64,000 bases of DNA, from positions 105,802,877 through 105,866,876 of the forward strand of contig CM038049.1 in NCBI GenBank assembly GCA_021397845.1, in the 5' to 3' direction. This document shows positions 20,631-32,080 of this stretch, one piece after another; within the stretch, counting starts at the first letter, position 1; each line of letters opens with the position of its first letter. The position numbers and the translations under genes are program-made. The notes beneath the pieces were generated by a model. The model was not told where the DNA came from. It made no database searches and worked only from the letters and a program-made list of their open reading frames with translations. The stretch is from Areca catechu. Lineage: Eukaryota; Streptophyta; Magnoliopsida; Arecales; Arecaceae.

Positions 20631-21942
20631 TGTTGCCCAGCAAGCAACCTAAGAGAAAATATGAATTAGGTTTTAAAAACTTTTGCAAGTATGTGCCAAT
20701 TCAAAAACTATTTAGATGCTAGTGAAAAATAAGTGTTTGCGTGCTATTTAAGAGTATACAGCAGAAGCAAGTAAGTAAATGTAAAGTAATTAAAGGCAAA
20801 CAATAAGAGAGCAAGCAACCATAAACATAATAATATATAGTAGTTCGGTGCACACCAAGGCATCTACATCCACTCCCTAAGGTTCACTTGGATATTCCAC
20901 TATAATCTTTCCTGATTATAGCCGATTAATTTTTGGGCTCATTAATCAAAACCCAACTTATTTTCATCGAGAACACAAGTCAAAATTCCTTTGGTTTTAC
21001 GGGCTAACTAAAAATCTAGTTGATTTTATAACTTAGGCTCACCAACAACCTCCTTAGTTTTGTCACTTAGACTAACCAAAAACCTTCATTGGTTTTGTCA
21101 CAAAGGCTCACCAATAAACCTCAACTCCAGTTTCAATTTCCTTGAAACTAGAAAATAATAACAAGATTCAAGAGTAATGTATGAAATACAAAAAGCTTTT
21201 AACTAAAAGCAAATATTTCTTTAAAGTTCTTTGATTACTGTTGAAGATGCTTGTGCCCAAATTGTTGAAGCTTTAAATGATGTTTGAGGGGTTGGACTTG
21301 AATGCTCTTGAATGCTTTGAATGTTCAAAGGCTCAACTTCTCTTAAAAGTAGATGATCTTCAATAAATATTTGAGTGAATGCTCTTAACTTATTATTAGT
21401 TGCTTCCCTCTTGAGTTTAATCCACTTTAAATACCTTTCCACACTTCAAATAGCCATTTTTGACCATTGGAGAGGTATAACTAGCCATTGGAGGGCAAAA
21501 AAGATAATTTTGCACTTTAAAAAACTAGTCGTTACTGTTCAGCAGAATAGCAAGTGTCGATCTTCAAGTCATGAGTCGACACCTTGAGTCAACACTTGGT
21601 CTCCATGAGTCGACACTTAGTTCAAAAAATATTCCTTGAAGCTCTCTGAAAATCTCAAGTGAGTCGACAATTCTTTTGGTGAGTCAACATTTGAGTTGAC
21701 ACTTGGCTTCCATGAGTCAACACTTTGAGGGAAGTGTGAAATTCAGCATATTCTGTATAATTTTTGTCTCAAACCTTAAGTCGATCCTTGAGTCGACACA
21801 TGAGTCGACACTTCAAACTCCATGAGTCGACACTTCGAGCGTGCCATCTGAAACTTCTTATGCGTATTAGCTCAACTTCTGTAAGTTGACACTGTGAGTC
21901 GATACTTCATATCAATAAGTCGACACTTGGGTGAAACTTTCT
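20631..21942 (-). repeat. 5' LTR of the Sirevirus-type fragment, truncated at its start
   Basis: The LTR 3' end (minus) is GCTGGGCAACA at 20631. The LTR continues to 21942, where Copia LTR sequence of another family begins. It contains about seven GTCGAC palindromes at 21540-21930, a CCAAT-type motif around 21482-21496 with a second near 21461, and a TATA-like GGTATTTAAA (minus) at 21426-21435. The solo LTR at 52704-54370 belongs to the same family in the opposite orientation. Confidence 0.85.
21426..21930 (-). promoter_or_regulatory. U3 promoter module: palindrome array, CCAAT motif, TATA box
   Basis: In minus-strand order there are repeated GTGTCGAC/GAGTCGAC-type motifs (21930 to 21540), then GCCCTCCAATGGCTA (21496 to 21482), then GGTATTTAAA (21435 to 21426). 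The same order and spacing occur at 52975-53445, and a variant at 50347-50960. Confidence 0.65.
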
Positions 21943-22547
21943 CCCTCTTGAGAGTGTTCAACCGAGCACTTGGAAGCCGGATCGACCTTTTTCCTGCTGT
22001 TTTTGTGCTCTGTTTTCAGGTTGCAGATTTTCAAGTTGCTGATTTTCTGGTGCAGCTTTTGGTTGAAAGGAAGGGCACCAAAACGTTGAATCTTCTCCCC
22101 TTTGAAGGAAGATCAACCAACTTGTTCCCTAACTTTTGGTGCTGGAAAGGAGATCAAAACGTTGCCAGATTTTCAGCTGTTTTGCAGCAGTTTTTGGTGA
22201 AAAGAAAAGACCCTGTCAATGTGCTGGAAGTAGAAGACAACAGGAATAAATTTATTCTGGTTATCCCAGCAATTCCAGCTTTATACCGAGGCTATTCCAG
22301 GCAGGAATAAGGTATAACTTCTTGTTTTATTTTTCATGCATGTATAGATCTAGGTTTTTTTAACTATTTATAAATATTACATGGTCTTGTACATGCCCTG
22401 TATTGCCTATACATGCATCCGGAAGTTGTTAGATCCTGTGTGGAGCAGGTATTTTTCCGCTATGAATTTAATTTTTTAAAATTCTTGCCAGCTCCCTGCT
22501 TTGCATGCTTAGCGTAGGCACCTGCAACCGCGCTTCTTTATCTTTCA
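21943..22547 (+). repeat. 5' LTR remnant (last ~605 bp)
   Basis: It starts abruptly at CCCTCTTGAGAGTG, equivalent to about 29839 in the 3' LTR, and ends TTATCTTTCA at 22547. About 1.79 kb of the LTR is missing on the left. Confidence 0.92.
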
Positions 22548-22548
22548 G

Positions 22549-22561
22549 TGGTATCAGAACG
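22549..22561 (+). other. Primer-binding site (tRNA-Met type)
   Basis: TGGTATCAGAACG follows one base after the LTR end. Confidence 0.85.
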
Positions 22562-24095
22562 CCCAGGTTCTGTTGTAGCATTTCTTGACTGCATGTATAG
22601 TTGATTGAAATGTTTAATCTTTGAAATTGTAAATCATAAAGTATGATTTGAGAGTACTTTTAGGAACCTAGTTGAGACCTTCACCATGATCGTGTGTCTT
22701 TGACACGATGCGGTTCGTCTGTGTTGGCCTTTTCAGAAGGATCCTTTAAGGAAATCTTGGAATTAAAATTGTTTTAATTCAAATACATGTTAGGCATGTT
22801 TGTTATTGGGCTATGTAATATTTATAAAATATCAATCTAGATATGATGCATGATTTTTGGTTATGTAAAAATGTTTTACATTATGACTTAATTAAAAATT
22901 GTTTTAATTAAATCTTTGGCTTATTAAAATCTTTTACGTTTATGAAATCTAAAACACTCGAATAAGCCATTTTGGGTTAATTGGGTTAATTATCTAATTG
23001 GGTCCTTAACTGGGTTAGACCTAGGTTTAGTTGAACCGGATAAAGAAGATTAATCAAAAGTTGATTAAGGTCCTTCTTTAGAACTACCTAATAGTTAGAA
23101 TAGTTGATCCATTCATCTAAAATGGATCCAATTAGTGGCTCTGTGGACGCCCGAGTCTTTAGGAAAATCTGATCGGGTCTGGTAAACCGACTGGTGTCGA
23201 GGTAGGTTTGGCATCTGTGATCATGGTTGTATGAGGCTACCTCTTTCCTGCCCAACTTGGTTGGTGTCTAGGAAAGATGGTTAATGGTGGATACTCACCC
23301 ATGATCTCACCTACCTGGCTAGTCGAGTCAACCAGAACTGATTGGAAAGGCTCAATGACTCGAGTTAACCCATGTCACCCAGGTTGATCGGTCTGACTGA
23401 TCTTTAGGTGCCCATGGATCATTTGTTGATTTATTTCAACCCTCCTGAAATCTGATTGATTCAGTGGGAGGATGATCCATGTCCTTGTCTCTTTTCTTCT
23501 GTCACAACTAAAAATCCTCTAAAATTATTAGGTCCTTAAAAGACTAAGTCAAAGAGTTGACAGTGTCTTAGCCTCCCATTAAGTTGGATAGAAATATGTC
23601 CACTAGCTTGGTGTGCATCGGCAGTTCCATAGAACGGGTGTACATCCGGTGACTGAAATTTCTATCTGATCGATGATGGTTCAGTGCAACCTCCTTAACG
23701 GGACCAGGTGAGCCGGCCATAGTCGGGCTTGGTCTTTAGTTAGTTGGAAGCATTGGATTTGTCATTTTAATGGTTGGACCTAACCAGAGACCCGCAATAG
23801 GAGGCCCCTAGGCCGATTGGGGTGTTCTCTGGGGCAAAATAAAATACTAAAAATTGTTTAGGGAAACAATTGGTTTACGAACCTACCTTTAGGCTCGTAT
23901 GGGTGAGCTGACCATAGTCGGGCTCATGCGAGGCCTATTGGATTTCAGTACCCACTTGAAAAATTATTGTTTTCACGAATTGGAGTTAGAGGCTACCAAT
24001 CTGAAAAATTAGTGGGAGAAACCTTTAGACTAAAGTCCAAGTCTTTTGGTTAAGTTATTAATTCATAAACTAATTTGGTCTTGTTTTCTTTTCAG
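22562..24095 (+). other. Long untranslated leader of the Copia element
   Basis: About 1.5 kb without a credible ORF lies between the PBS and gag. It ends in TTGTTTTCTTTTCAG directly before the gag ATG, which has the form of a splice acceptor. A spliced leader is possible, but I could not single out a donor. Confidence 0.65.
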
Positions 24096-24955
24096 ATGTC
24101 TTCAAACTTATCGTTCCGGTCACTTCTCGATAACGAGAAGTTGAAGGGTCATAACTTCGATACTTGGTATCGAAGGTTAAGAATTGTTCTGGAGCATGAA
24201 CGGATCCTCTATGTGATAACGGATCCGGCGCCTAAAATCCCTCCTGCAAATGCATGGAGTGCGGTCAGAGACGCTTACTTGAAGTGGGTTTCTGATCGAA
24301 CTATTGTCCGTTGCATTATGCTTGCTGCAACGACGAGTTCAGTCGCAAATTCGATGAGGCCCAACCTGATGAAATCCTTCAAAAATTGAAGGAATCCTTC
24401 GGCACCCCGGATGATGTAGAACAGTACAAAGTGTCTTCTGCCATCTACAACTCCAAGATGCCGAATGGTGGTTCAGTCACTGATCATGTATTGTACATAA
24501 TCGAGCTGATTGAAAAACTGGGCAAACTCGGATGCCCCTTGCACGAGCAGCTCGGCAAGGATGCGATCCTGAATTCTCTTCCCTTCTCCTATCTTGACTT
24601 TCTTGATCATTACAGAATGAACAAGCCTGCAGTAAACTACCATGGTCTTTTGGGGTTGCTGCAGACTTTCGAGAAAGACCACCAAGTTAATAAGGGGGTG
24701 GTGAATTTAGTGGGAGGAAGTAGAGGTCGTCGTCCCTTTAAGAAAGGGAAGAAGAAAATAAATAAAAAGGGAAAGAAGGTGCAGAATGCTCCTGGCCCGA
24801 GTCAGACCAGGAAGTATAAGGCTGATCAGTCTTCTGTAGAGTGCTTCTACTGCAAGAAGAAGGGACACTGGAAGAGGACTGTCCTCTTTACATTGCGTCC
24901 CTTGATCCGAATAGGCCGAGAAAGCAGAAGTCTGCTGAACAAGGTATTTATATGA
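24096..24955 (+). pseudogene. Copia gag with zinc knuckle (frameshifts)
   Basis: The ATG at 24096 begins MSSNLSFRSLLDNEKLKGHN, a typical Copia gag N-terminus, followed by FDTWYRRLRIVLEHERILYV. A frameshift near 24330 moves coding to the frame with LKESFGTPDDVEQYKVSSAI. A basic stretch (RGRRPFKKGKKK) precedes a complete CCHC knuckle, CFYCKKKGHWKRDC. One base is missing just after KR, shifting the frame into the protease. Confidence 0.9.
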
Positions 24956-27900
24956 TAAAACCTTGTAATTACTCAATTGTTGATACTGCTAACTGGGTAT
25001 TGGATACTGGTAGTCCAATTCATGTTTGTAATTCGTTACAGGGACTTCAAGTTAGCAAAAGATTTGAAGATGGATAACAGTTTCTGAGCGTCGGGAATGG
25101 AAATCGTGTTCCAGTACTGGCGGTTGGAGTCCTGCATCTTGTCTTTGAGTCTTGTACTGTCGAATTAGTCGACTGTCACTATTGTCCTAGTTTCATTATG
25201 AGCATAATCTCTGTAGGCCTTTTGGCCAATTGTGGTTTTGAACTATCAATAAAAGGAGATTTTTGCAATGTTATTTTGAATAATGGTGTTATAATGAAAG
25301 CTAGATTAAATAATGGCATATATGTACTATCAAGGCCTGTTAGTGTAATGTACACTTCTCGCAAACGTCCAAGGTTAGATAATGTCAATAATTTGTATCT
25401 TTGGCACTGTAGACTAGGTCATATTAACCAAAATAGGATAAACAAGATATGAGGAGATGGACTTCTCGAGGTCAGTGATTCTGAATCACTGCCCACTTGT
25501 GAATCCTGTTTACTTGGTAAAATGACCAAGTCACCTTTTTTTGGAAAAGGTGAACGATCTACAGAACTCCTAAGTCTAATACATACTGATGTATGTGGAC
25601 CAATGACAATTAGTGCCAAAGGAGGATACAAATATTTCATTACATTTACAAACGACTTTTCGAGGTTCGGTTATGTCTTTCTAATGAGACATAAGTCTGA
25701 GTCGTTTGAAATGTTCAAACGATACCGTAATGAAGTAGAAAAGCAAACTGGAAAAAGTATTAAAACCCTTCAATCTGATCGAGGTGGTGAATACTTATCT
25801 GGTGCATTTTTGACATATCTTGAGGAGAATGAAATTCTCTCTCAGTGGACTCCTCCAGGAACACCATAGTTGAATGGTGTGTCCGAAAGGAGGAATCGAA
25901 CCTTGTTGGACATGGTTCGATCAATGATGGGCTTTGCAACTCTGCCGCAATCCTTTTGGGGATATGCACTTCAGACAGCCTGTTACTTGTTAAATAATGT
26001 TCCAAGTAAGTCTGTTGTCTCCACTCCGTATGAGATGTGGAATGGACGTAAACCCTCAATCTCACACCTTCGGGTCTGGGGTTGTCCGGCTTACGTAAAA
26101 CATTTAGACGCAGACAAACTTGGTCCTAAGTCTGACAGGTGTTTATTCATTGGTTATCCTAAGGAACCAAAGGGTATTTCTTCTACTTGGAGAATGAACA
26201 AAAGGTGTTTGTTGCTCTTAGAGCTATCTTTTTGGAAAAGGAGTTCCTTGGAGAAGGAATAATAGCTTCTAAGATTGAACTTGATGAAGTTCAACTAATA
26301 GAAGAACCTGCACACTCTAAAGACATCGTGGAACCGACTATGATTGACTCACACCCTGAACCCATTAGGAGATCTGGTAGAATACCGCGTCAGCTGGACA
26401 GATACCACGGTTTCTTGGTCCGGGACGGCGATCCCATTGAGCTCGATGAGAACAATGAGGATCCGATCACCTATATGGATGCACTTCAGAGATCTGACTT
26501 TGAGGCATGGCTTGGAGCCATGCAATCCGAAATGGAGTCCATGGAAATCAACAATGTTTGGACATTGGTTGATCCGCCTGAAGGAATAAAACCTATCGGG
26601 TTTAAATGGATCTTCAAGAGGAAAAGGGACGCAGATGGGAAGGTAGAAACCTATAAAGCCCGTCTGGTTGCCAAGGGATATCGTCAGCGATATGGTATCA
26701 ATTATGACGAGACATTCTCTCCTGTGGCAATGCTCAAGTCTATTCAGATCATGTTTGCTTTGGCAGCATATTTTGATTACGAGATTTGGCAGATGGATGT
26801 CCGAACCGCTTTCCTAAATGGGGAGCTGGAAGAAGAGGTGTATATGATACAGCCTGAAGGGTTCACATCCACAGATGAATCAAAAGTATGCAAGTTGCAG
26901 AGGTTCATCTATGGACTCAAGTAAGCATCTCGAAGTTAGAACTTACGGTTTGATAGGTGTATCAAATCGTACGGCTTTGTTAAGAACGGAGAAGAACCGT
27001 GCATCTATAAATGGGTTAATGGTTCTGTGATTGTATTCCTAGTACTGTATGTTGACGACATTCTCTTAATCGGGAATGATGTCGCAGCATTACAAGGAAT
27101 AAAGGTCTGGTTATCATCTCAGTTCTCCATGAAGGACTTGGGTGAAGCTTCTTACATACTAGGTATGAAGATCTATAGAGATAGATCTAAAAAGCTTTTG
27201 GGACTGTCCCAGTCTCCGTACATAGACACCGTGCTGAAACGATTCAGCATGGAAAATTCCAAGAAATGCTATCTTCCGATAGGTTCTGGAATTACTCTTT
27301 TCAAGAAGGATTGTGCGATAACTCCTGAGGAAAGAGAGCGCATGAGTAGAGTACCTTATGCTTCTGCAGTAGGCTCTATCATGTATGCTATGACTTGTAC
27401 TAGACCAGACGTGGCATACTCACTAGGAGTAGTGAGTAGATACCAGTCTGACCCAAGTGAGGTGCATTGGAAGGTGGTTAAGACCATCCTTAAGTATTTA
27501 AGAAATACTAAAGATCAATGGCTGATTTATGGAGAACCTGACTTGAAACTTGTGGGGTACACTGACTCCAGTTTCCAGTCAGATAGAGATGATAGCAAGA
27601 GTGTGTCAGAATTTGTATTTACCCTAAACGGAGGAGCAATCTGCTGGAAAAGTTCCAAGCAGGCAACTGTTACAGACTCGGTATGCGAAGCAGAATATAT
27701 TGCAGCATTAGATGCAGCAAAGGGAGCTGTGTGGTTACGGAAATTCCTTGGAGAGCTAGGGGTGGCACCTTCCCTAGATGGTCCTGTTCCGGTGTACTGT
27801 GACAGCACTGGAGCCATTGCTCAAGCTAAGGAGCCTAAAGCTCATCACCGCACCAAGCACATATTGCGGCGCTACCACCTCGTACGAGAAATCGTGGAGC

Positions 27901-28000
27901 GAGGCGACATCAATCTTCTGAAGATCGATGGAAAAGAAAATCTGGCTGACCCCTTCACTAAAGCCCTTGTAATCAAAGAGTTCGACTATTGTAAATAGGA
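24890..28000 (+). pseudogene. Copia pol: protease, integrase, RT, RNase H
   Basis: The protease shows NWVLDTGSPIHVCNSLQGL near 24990, with DTG intact. The pre-integrase region has LYLWHCRLGHINQNRI. The integrase shows HTDVCGPMTISAKGG, then IKTLQSDRGGEYL and the segment around NGVSERRNRTLLDM, so the D,D,E residues are present. The RT begins near WLGAMQSEMESMEINNVWTL and shows the segment around QMDVRTAFLNGELEEEVY and the catalytic box LYVDDILLIGND. RNase H carries GYTDSSFQSD and the segment around VCEAEYIAALDA, and the frame ends with FDYCK at 27996. Breaks are a stop near 25076, TGA at 25450, TAG at 25867, a frame change near 26190 and TAA near 26922. The catalytic residues I can see are intact despite these breaks. 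Confidence 0.93.
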
Positions 28001-28035
28001 AATGGGTATAAGATACCCTTCTAATTGGCTTTAGT

Positions 28036-28047
28036 ACAAGTGGGAGT
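28036..28047 (+). other. Polypurine tract of the Copia element
   Basis: ACAAGTGGGAGT directly precedes the 3' LTR start TGTTGGGAATTG. The purine core GTGGGAG is the usual Copia second-strand primer form. Confidence 0.75.
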
Positions 28048-30431
28048 TGTTGGGAATTGTGTCCCAAAGCCAATCGCCTGGGTCGTAGGCGGTTGTGCTG
28101 AGTATTGTATTCATTTTATGAATTAATAAAATTATTTTTTGGCTGCTCATCACATATTGTATTTCCCTGTAATGAACTCTTTCTATGTGATGAAGTCCTT
28201 AGGGCTACACTGTTTTCGATATAGAGAGGATGTATCGACTGGTCCTTAAACCTTGTTCACAACCAAAGGATATATTGTACTGGACGGCAATATATCAAGT
28301 ATAGGTTGATGCAGTTCACATCGTTTGGTTGTCCTCTTGACCAAATGAGTATGGTGACACTGATGTGATCTACAAGTGGGATATATCATATCTTATTGAA
28401 TGTGACTCCGTGAAACCCCTTTCTGCCAAAGGGATACTCACGATAGGATATGGGTATATGTGTCCCTATGACCTGAGGTCATCACGGTAGCTTGCAAGCA
28501 ACTCCCTATGTTTTGGTACCGGACTACCCGAATTTTTAATTCGGTGACGGAAGGTTTCTAAGTACAGGCAAGTACTTGTAGAGCAGTGATGGACCAAGAT
28601 GGAATTGACCTGTCCGAACAGTTTGGATTGAATGTCTCGCAGTATCTCAATTTAGCAAATCCTCGGCCGGGGTAGCCCTAGTGAAGAGTCACTGGGCTTG
28701 CGAGGTTGAGACATGTGTCGACTGACTCAGTCTGGGTTGGCAGCCAAATATCAGTCGTCCTGAGCATTAGAGGTCAAAGGGATGAATTATACAGTAACCA
28801 TATGCCAGAGGTTCGATAGTATGCTCCCGCATCTTCGACCTATCCGGATGCCGGGACCCATTGCTAGATGGTTTCCTGTGCTGGTACTGGAATTGTTCCA
28901 GTGCTACCGTTTAGGTTCGAACCTATGAGGTCACACGCCACAGAGGATAACTCTCTGATCCGGATACCGATTACGATTGGGAATCGTCTCGGTTTTAATG
29001 GTCACGGTATTTTTTTTTAGCACTCTTTTCCCGGTCTTGCCCTTGTTTGCGTCAACCGAAAATTATTCCGGGCTGACCAGGTCTGCGCCAGAATTTTTCT
29101 AAATCAATTTTGAACTGATTCGGAGCTAAATTCGGCCTCCAATTGGTTGTGAACTAATTGAACCAAATTTAATTGGGCTTGGACCGGTTCAATTAGATTG
29201 AACCGAAAATTTTGGGATTGAACCAATCTGGTTTTAATTGGCTTGGACCGGTTTTACTTTTGAACCATTGGGTTTCATTGAATTGAACAAATTTATTTGG
29301 ACCGTTGGTTTTTCTTCAAATGACCGGTTTGCACGCTATTTTCACGCTGGATGAATTCCAAGCATCGGAAGCCATTCGGCATCTTCTCGTCTCCCTTCCA
29401 CCCGATAACCTTAAACCCATTTTATTAGTCCTAATGGCTGTTTATTGGTATTAAGCCACCGACGTCTTTTGGCCTCCCAGCGTTTTCATATTCTCTTCCG
29501 CTGCTGCTTCTTTTTAAAACCTGCAGTCCCCTAGTTCAAAGGCTGAGACGTCACCGTGTGAGAGGTGTTTATGCTGTGAGTGTTCTTCTTTCCTTGCAGA
29601 AATTCCTTCCCTTTCCACCGGTGAAATTGAGGGTTGGGTTTTGGTGAGTGAAAGGAAGAGAGAACAACCCCTAATCCCTGTTTTCTGGTGCTCAAATTTG
29701 AAGGAAAAAGGAACTCCGTTTTGCTGAAAAACAGTTTCAGAAATTCTGTTTCATTCCCTCTTCCCTCCCACCGTTCTATATCTTCCGGCGACTAGCATCG
29801 ACCGAGAGACGGATCAGAGCTAGCCCCTGGCGTGTTCCCCCTCTTGAGAGTGTTCAACCGAGCACTTGGAAGCCGGATCGACCTTTTTCCTGCTGTTTTT
29901 GTGCTCTGTTTTCAGGTTGCTGATTTTTTGGTGCAGATTTTGGTTGAAAGGAAGGGCACCAAAACGTTGAATCATCTTCTCCCCTTTGAAGGAAGATCAA
30001 CCAACTTGTTCCCTAACTTTTGGTGCTGGAAAGGAGATCAAAACGTTGCCAGATTTTCAGCTATTTTGCAGCAGTTTTTGGTGAAAAGAAAAGACCCTGT
30101 CAACGTGCGGGAAGTAGAAGACAACAGGAATAAATTTATTCCTGTTATCCCAGCAATTCCAGCTTTATACCGAGGCTATTCCAGGCAGGAATAAGGTATA
30201 ACTTCTTGTTTTATTTTTCATGCATGTATAGATCTAGGTTTTTTTAACTGTTTATAAATATTACATGGTCTTGTACATGCCCTGTATTGCCTATACATGC
30301 ATCCGGAAGTTGTTAGATCCTGTGTGGAGTAGGTATTTTTCTGCTGTGAATTTAATTTTTTAAAATTCTTGCCTGCTCCCTGCTTTGCATGCTTAGCATA
30401 GGCACCTGCAACCGCGCTTCTTTATCTTTCA
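28048..30431 (+). repeat. 3' LTR of the Copia element, 2384 bp
   Basis: It begins TGTTGGGAATTGTGTCCC and ends TTATCTTTCA. Its last ~593 bp match the 5' remnant at 21943-22547. An open frame in this part (29832-30194) also exists in the remnant, but its sequence does not resemble a known protein and it is best read as U5/leader sequence. Confidence 0.92.
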
Positions 30432-30432
30432 G

Positions 30433-30720
30433 GGAGGTCTACCTCGGAAGGAGGGGCTCGACCCCGATCGGGAGCTAACCTCAGACAGGGGGCTTGCCCA
30501 ATGAGCTCGGCCTTGACTAGGAGCTGACCTCGATAGGGAGCCAGCCTGAAACGGTGGGCTCACCCAATGAACCCAGCCTCGGCTAGGAGCTGACCTCGAC
30601 AAGGAGCCGGCCTCAGACGAGGGGCTCACCCAATGAGCCCGGCCTCGGCTAGAATCTGAGGTGCCATGCCCAGGTGGCAAGTCTTTTGTTGTCATAGCCG
30701 CCCGTGTGCTCCACATCAGC
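30433..30720. repeat. GC-rich tandem repeat, 66-bp unit, about 3 copies
   Basis: The phrase GGGCTCACCCAATGA (first copy GGGCTTGCCCAATGA) starts at about 30490, 30556 and 30622. Each unit also contains CTCGGCTAGGAGCTGACCTC. The base composition differs sharply from the AT-rich surroundings and recalls the gypsy LTR array at the window start, but the unit is different. It is probably a fragment of another gypsy LTR. Confidence 0.8.
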
Positions 30721-30975
30721 GAATGTCACCATATCAAAACTCTTTAAATTTTAATATTTCTTTTTGAAAATATGACTTTTTGGAAACATTATATCTTCTC
30801 GAAACCATGACATTTTCTTAGTAATCCAGATTGAGTCTATAAATAAACTATAATTCTGACTATTTAAAATAAATAAAATTCTAAAAAGCATTGATCTCTT
30901 TTCCTTCCTCTCATGCTTTATCTGAAACTCTTCTTTTCGAGACAAAGACCCTTCTTTTCTTCTTCTTTTATTTTT

Positions 30976-32080
30976 GTTGCCTAGATAGACAAGCTAAGAG
31001 GGGGATAAACTGAATTTTTCAAAAATTTAATCAACTATGTATAGCCTTTGAAAACTTATGGAGTGATGGTGAGTAAAAATATATGCTTTGGCTTTTCTAA
31101 AATAAAATACTAAAAGTAAGAGAAAATAAATAAGAAAGTATATACAAATATATAGAAATTTTATAGTGGTTCGATATACCAAAAATATCTATATCCACTC
31201 CTCAAGCATTCCCTTGAAAATTTTCATTATAATCTCTTTAATATTATAGTTGGATGGTTTTACCACGTTCATAATCTAAAATCCTTACAACCAATCCTTG
31301 GCTAAATGTCTAACTTTAATCTCTAATTAAATATAAAAAATAAAAGAACTAAGAAAGGAGAATATGAATACAAAACTTCTTAAAATAAGTAGGAATAAAG
31401 CTAAAAATGCTAGAAAAGGAAACTTTTAGATATCTATGGAATCTTTAAATCTTATCTCCTTACTGGAAAGTCAATGATTAAAAGTCTTTTCAAATGGTTA
31501 TGAGTGAAAGCTCTCAAATCAATGCGCTTTTGGTTTTTTCTCTTTATTCTTAACTCTCACTTGATGTCTCTTAAAATATTTTGAGTTCTTATTCTTCAAT
31601 GAGTTTGGTAAGCTTTTAATATGTCTTCAAGGCCAAAAATCAGTTTCAAGCAATTTGGAGATGAAATAGAGCCATTAGATTCAAAACTGGATAATTCTGA
31701 ACTTTCTATAAAACTAGACATCAAGTTGTTAGTAGTTCTTGAGTTGACTTAGATCACATTCAAGTCGACTCGAATTCCATCCGAGTCGGTTTGCTCCATA
31801 AAAGAGTAAACTCAGTCTCAATTCATCAAAATCCATCTTTCTATTTCACTATTGAATCGACTCAAATTATTAGGATCGATTCAATTATCATTCCATCATA
31901 AAATTAACTTTCTGTAGAGTATTAGGTCGACTTAGATAATTAAGATCGACTCAATTTCTATCCAAGTCGGCTCAATTAATATTTGAATCGATTCGATTGT
32001 CAACCTCCAAAATATAACTTCTATAATTTTCAACTCCCTTATTGAGTATACTCAATTTTTATTCAAGTCAGCTTGACAGT
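30976..32080 (-). repeat. Decayed Sirevirus-type LTR fragment
   Basis: The plus strand begins TGTTGCCTAGATAGACAAGC followed by AAGAGGGGGATAAACTG, like the LTR end at 49557 (TGTTGCCCAGGTGGCT, then AAGAGGGGGGTGAATTG). It also shares the TTATAGTGGTTCG segment near 31157. At 31740-32060 it has dispersed GTCGACT, GAGTCGGT and GATCGACT motifs of the kind in the other LTRs of this group. I find no PBS, coding sequence or clear right end. Confidence 0.65.

Larger units (their letters stand above)
17993..21942 (-). mobile_element. Sirevirus-type Copia fragment: LTR, PBS, gag, protease, part of integrase
   Basis: On the minus strand the order is LTR (21942 to 20631), PBS (20628 to 20616), gag from 20573, zinc knuckles, protease, GAG-pre-integrase region, and the start of the integrase core, which breaks off near 17993. 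RT, RNase H and the 3' LTR are absent. The right side is truncated by the next Copia element at about 21943. It could be a separate insertion, or the inverted 5' half of the same element whose 3' half lies at 14477-17934. Confidence 0.85.
21943..30431 (+). mobile_element. Copia LTR retrotransposon with truncated 5' LTR, relatively young
   Basis: The order is a 605-bp remnant of the 5' LTR, PBS, 1.5 kb leader, gag, zinc knuckle, protease, integrase, RT, RNase H, polypurine tract and a 2384-bp 3' LTR. The remnant matches the last ~593 bp of the 3' LTR with about 13 substitutions plus small indels by eye, roughly 2 percent, which suggests recent insertion. Only a few stops and frameshifts break the polyprotein. 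The left flank is a Sirevirus-type LTR and the right flank is GC-rich 66-bp repeats, so a deletion removed the left LTR start and its flank. I do not assign the Copia lineage. Confidence 0.93.

Noticed and set aside
21540..21930. CRISPR-like or satellite array from repeated GAGTCGACACTT
   Set aside because: Spacing is irregular, motifs are only 10-12 bp, and the array lies in the U3 of an LTR in a plant genome.
29832..30194. ORF of about 120 residues in the Copia 3' LTR, also present near 21894-22310
   Set aside because: It lies wholly inside LTR/U5 sequence and has no recognisable domain. Its presence in both LTRs follows from LTR identity.
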